From positions 62,001 to 126,000 of the forward strand of contig JAULBX010027495.1 in the NCBI GenBank assembly GCA_032358255.1: 64,000 nucleotides of DNA. Reading direction: 5' to 3'. Under the pieces are notes generated by a model. That model was not told the DNA's origin and did no database searches. It saw only the letters and a program-made list of their open reading frames with translations. Numbering within the stretch: the first letter of the stretch is position 1; every line of letters begins with the position of its first letter. Positions 60,201-64,000 of the stretch are shown piece by piece. Origin of the DNA: Heterotrichella gracilis (Eukaryota; Sar; Xanthophyceae; Tribonematales; Xanthonemataceae). Position numbers and translations under genes: made by a program.

Positions 60201-63200
60201 GTTTTGGCCCCAAACAGAAAGACATCATTATCATCCGTCACCACCCCATCAACGAGCCCCTCCTTGTTCAGGAACGCACACTGGGCCTCGGCCTCCATTG
60301 GGGCGATGATGTAGGGCAGCCCAAACATCTGCAGCAGCTCCTGGCACTCTGCATACATCTCCGCTGTCGGCTCATCCGCATTGCGCAGCTGCAAGGCATC
60401 CTTGGTAAGCACATTGTGATAAGAGAACCACTGGTTAACAACCAGGATTAGCGGGCAATCACAACATAAAGGATGCTGACACACTGTACAGTGAACACAT
60501 CTGCAATGACACGGGTTACATGGCCACTTCACCAGCTTTGTGAAGAGAGGAGTGCATGACAACTGGTGGATGCATACCAGCTGAGGCACGCATGCATGTA
60601 CGAGCACAGGCATGAACTTCCTTTTCTCGCTGTACCTGCCGGTGCTGGGAGGCCCTCAGCGTTTCCTCCTCGCCCTGCAGCGCCTCAATCTCCCCCTCCA
60701 TGTCAAAGACAGGCATGGCATCAACCTCCGAAGGCTGCAGCAGCTGCACGTTGACCCCCCCTTCCACCGCTGCTTCCCCTTGGTGCAGTGACGAAAGCAG
60801 CTGCTGCTCCTCGCGTGCCAACTGCTCAAGCTGCGCCAGCTGGCGAGCTGTCTCCTGCTGCTGAGCCTGTAGCTGCTGAGGCGCCACATCATCCCACATG
60901 TGTACAGCTGGGGCTGGGTGATTGTGGAGTTGAGTATCCATGTCTTCTGCACGGTGTGAGGCGGGTTGGGGCTGGGCATGAGAGCCATTTGCTGCACTTT
61001 GCAAGCGCGATGTCGATTGCGCAGCTGGTTGGTGTGCCGCTGGAGCCAAAACAGGCTCCTTGGGATGTCCTACACTGGCGCTCCGGTGTGCATCGGCAAC
61101 TGCAGCCACTGTCCTGCCGCTGGTGCTGGTGCCTGCCTGTGAGGAGGTAGCGACCCTGCTTGATGATGGATCAACCCCCTGCCCTGTCATGGCAGCAATG
61201 GATGACGATCTGTCGACTTCCACCCGTGAACTGCTGCCAGTTTGGCGCGGGCCCTGATGAGACGAATCACCATCTTCTGGGATCTCCTCCTCAACAGCCT
61301 CACCCATTTCCAAGTAATCAACCATGAGCCGCGCCTTCTCCTCGCCAGACTTGCCCTCCAGCACCGGTACAGCCTGCCTGCTGTCCCTCTCACTTCCATT
61401 GGTGCCGCGTTCTGGTGGCAGAGGAACCACTTCATGCTCGTCTGAGAACCTCACTCCTCGCTTGCCAGGCTGATCCCCCGTTTGCTCAGCAGGCTGCGGC
61501 TGCGCAGTGGTGACAGGCTCAATCAGGCCCTCAGCTTCCATCCTTGACCGGCTCAGGTTGTTGATCAAGCTCGAAAGCTGGCTGCCTGCCCCTGCCCCTG
61601 CTTGCCCCAATGGTCCACCCACACCATCCACTGCTGGTGAGTGATGCGAGCTGGCTCCAGAAGCCTTTGCTATCAGCACCTCTTCACCATCAAGCCCCCT
61701 GGTGCTTGGCTGGTCGGGGCTGGGATCACGATCATCCCCATCCTGGCTGCTGCCACCACCAGGGGTGCCATGCTGCGCTGTCTCCCAGATGAGGTCCCCC
61801 TCGTCCTCACTGCCATTCATCCCCACAAGATCCACTGCACAACCGACAAAAAGATCCACATTATTTCCTCACATGCACTGATTTGTTAAAACAGATTCCA
61901 CCAGCAGTTTCATATATTTGTTTTCCAATGTGTGCCACCTCAACAGTGAAATGGGCTCAATACAGATAACAAAGTGGTTAAGGGCTTATGGTGCAGTAAA
62001 ACCTGATTGCTTGTACAAAGTACGAATTGTCCATCAACATCCACCAGAAATAAATGTACCTCCGGTCTCCGTGAGGCTCCTGCGGATGGCCTCCTGCAGC
62101 TCCCCGTCCCCTGCATCCACCTCCTCATCGCTCCCCCTGTCATTAGGCCCCTTGCCCCAGTCCCCCAGCTTCCTCCCAAACGCAAACCCCTTGGCCAGGC
62201 TCCAGTACTTCTGGCGCTGCTCTGCCCGCTGGCGCCAGTGCGTCTGCTGGCGCTGACTGCTGTTGGGTTGGCTGCCAGGCTCTTGGGATGATTCAAGCTC
62301 CTGGGAGGGTGGCCCTGATTGGTCGACGTCCTCCCATTCGAAATCTTCATCGTCCTCCCCTGCAATGCATACACATTGGGGTAAATTCACATGACAGATG
62401 CCAGCCTCAAAATGAGGATTCTGTTGACAGAAATGCATTGCCGCAACACCGATCGCAGTATATTGACGCATGTGAACAGCATCCAGATTCTTTTCTCAGA
62501 ATATAGATACCACAGAACAAAGGTCTTTCACAGCAACACTGTTGATGAATTGCTCACAACAACATCTTATAATAAACGTGGCATACCTTCCCTTCCCACA
62601 GCCACCTCAAAGCTGATCTCCACAGGCGCCACTCCAATGCCACCCACGCCACCCGGCGTCGCCCCACCAGCCACTGCAGCACCACTCTCACCACCGGCTG
62701 CTTCCTCAGCCTTGGGTCCCGGGGAGGGCAACGATCCCGGCTCCAGGACATCAGTTTGCAGGATATATTCCCTCCCCTCCTCTCCTGCAATCCGACGTGA
62801 GCGCACCCCATCCACGCCCCCAGCTGCAGCGTTCATTGCCTCCTTGATGCTGTCAATCTGGCGCCTGCAGGGGGTGGATGGGCTAGGGTTATTGATGTTC
62901 AAATGCAGCTATTTACACCATCGTCATGCATGCGCTTGCTGTGCATGCAAAATGCCATGCGAACGCCTGATGAGCATCATTTGCCCGCCATTCACAAAGA
63001 GTTACCCATTGGTGGTCCATGGCTTACATCACTAGCGTATCCTGTTGTAAAGGGTCTAGGCCCCACCTGACCGCGCTGGCCTTGAGGAATGTCTGCATCT
63101 GGAAGGTTGAGAAGTTAAGCGGGTGGCCTGTGCGCGCCTGGAACTGCTCCCTGTTCTCCGCCATCTTTGCCTCCCTGGCACGCAGCAGCACGTCGTACTG

Positions 63201-63786
63201 CACAGAGGGCGGCAGGGTGGACAGGACCTCTGGGTCCAGCTCCTGCAGGAAGTGGGTGTGTGCGTGTGTTAGGGTTTAGGATGTGGCATTTGAGGATTAA
63301 GGGTTTTTGGGCGCAGAGGGCGGCAGGGTGGACAGGGACCTCGGGTTTTAGCTCCTGCGGGAACGAGGGATGGTTTAGGATGTGGCCTTTTGAGGCTTAG
63401 GGTTTTGGGTCCAAAGGGAGGCGCCAAAGTGGGCTTTATTTCCTTGGGGCAGGGGTTAGGTGAGGGCTTGTGGTATGATGGGCAAGCGCCACGATGGAAA
63501 GCGCCCTACCAGGGTTTCTACCCTGGAAGGAGAGGGTATTGGCCTTCCGTGGTATCAGCATGGGTAGGGTCTGTGAGGGTTTGCGCTAGGGCTTTGAGTG
63601 GGAGGGAAGGTATTGGCCTACCCCAGGTATCAGCATGGCGCCATCCTCGTCGCTGCTATCCTCCTCTTCCTCCTCCTCTTCCTCCCCTTCATCCCGGTAG
63701 TCCTCGTCACTCTCCTCCCCCGCCGCCTTGCCTCTCCCCTTGCTGGTTGATGGCCCAGCAGCGGTGGGGTGACCAGTGAGGTCCAC
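57297..63786 (-). CDS. XPG/RAD2 DNA-repair endonuclease (5' partial)
   Basis: Eleven minus-strand exons (63786-63622, 63242-63067, 62864-62587, 62359-62060, 61834-60636, 60400-60192, 59910-59538, 59240-59025, 58621-58483, 58139-58035, 57742-57297) join in phase to 1201 residues; the N-nuclease domain lies past the window edge. XPG makes the 3' incision in nucleotide-excision repair. [14 protein letters not shown] and GEEGREYIL are conserved in the spacer start, followed by a long acidic spacer including one 400-codon exon. The I-domain shows [20 protein letters not shown] with catalytic Glu residues, then [17 protein letters not shown], then the helix-hairpin-helix [32 protein letters not shown] corresponds to the PCNA-binding motif, with Leu for the second aromatic. 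The C-terminus is basic ([15 protein letters not shown]), suiting nuclear import. Confidence 0.92.
58674..58721 (-). mobile_element. Short palindromic hairpin element, copy 2 (opposite orientation)
   Basis: The arms 58674-58692 and 58703-58721 are 19-nt reverse complements with one mismatch, around the loop gtagtcctat. The arms are those of the 21146 element, and the loop is its reverse complement with one change. It lies in an XPG intron (58622-59024). Confidence 0.6.
63312..63363 (-). repeat. Copy of the XPG exon 5' edge inside the adjacent intron
   Basis: gcagagggcggcagggtgga and surrounding bases repeat 63200-63250, the start of the [13 protein letters not shown] exon, including an acceptor-like cgcag|gag in the sense direction. 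A ggtttaggatgtggc-type segment next to each copy shows that the duplicated unit is about 105-115 nt. Confidence 0.65.
63535..63563 (-). repeat. Copy of the XPG exon 3' edge inside the adjacent intron
   Basis: ggtattggcct and ggtatcagcatgg repeat 63609-63638, which spans the end and donor of the exon closing with AMLIPG. The copy is diverged at the splice site. Confidence 0.55.
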
Positions 63787-64000
63787 CTGCACAACACAAT
63801 ACCTTCACTTATTAATAACAGAAAGTATATTTATTTATTTGTTGTTTGTTTTTGTTTTTTTGTGTTGGATAACACTGTCAATGAGTGGATGTACAGGTGG
63901 AGCATTATCAAGTAAGTGGGAAACCCATCAGCAGCAAATCGGCAACCATAATGCCAGCGTTAGCCAGACCACTGATGTCGGTGCTCAAGCATAAGCACCA
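63787..64000 (-). other. XPG intron running to the window edge
   Basis: Upstream of the first XPG exon in the window, with a tgttgtgcag acceptor on the minus strand. AT- and T-rich on the plus strand around 63815-63870. No coding sequence was recognised. Confidence 0.6.

Overview
The window is nuclear DNA of a eukaryote, most likely a chlorophyte green alga. The genes are split by many short GT-AG introns, with conserved exons joined in matching phase. The protein set (Fringe-like DUF604 glycosyltransferase, chloroplast-type Nudix-20, photolyase-domain/alpha-beta hydrolase fusion, RS/RRM splicing factor, XPG) is plant/algal. TGTAA signals follow some genes, and CCCTAAA (Arabidopsis-type telomere) heptamers occur inside introns. 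I cannot name the genus. No operons, CRISPR array, rRNA or convincing tRNA were seen.

Layout. 1-885: 3' end of a leucine-rich-repeat gene (+). 3139-5553: DUF604/GT31 glycosyltransferase (-). 6683-7749: Siva-like zinc protein (+). 9244-11978: RS-domain/RRM splicing-factor-like protein (+), with a perfect hairpin over one 5' splice site. 12705-15096: Nudix hydrolase 20-like (+). 15824-17334: small Ala-rich coiled-coil protein (+). 18535-23271: tandem array of duplicated exon modules related to it, carrying two frameshifts. 24031-25344: small membrane protein (-). 27246-33840: 12-exon gene joining a PD-(D/E)XK-like domain to Pro/FG-rich and helical segments (+). 35241-36890 and 38326-39885: tandem rho-type glutathione S-transferases (+). 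40716-46160: photolyase N-domain fused to an alpha/beta hydrolase (-). 48150-51692: polytopic membrane protein resembling a fungal family (+). 53304-55920: unrecognised protein with an internal triple repeat (+). 57297-63786: XPG/RAD2 DNA-repair endonuclease (-), whose N-terminus lies beyond the right edge.

The genes are independent housekeeping or stress units rather than a pathway. What recurs is local duplication at several scales: a tandem GST pair, an exon-module array, and small copies of exon edges with their splice sites lying in the neighbouring introns (LRR, hydrolase and XPG genes). Introns also carry near-perfect hairpins, two of which are copies of one short palindromic element in opposite orientation.

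Exon boundaries come from reading the sequence: splice consensus, phase agreement and remembered family similarity. Nothing was aligned or searched. Least certain are the 5' ends of the 24031-25344, 40716-46160 and 53304-55920 genes, and the 3' end of the Siva-like gene.
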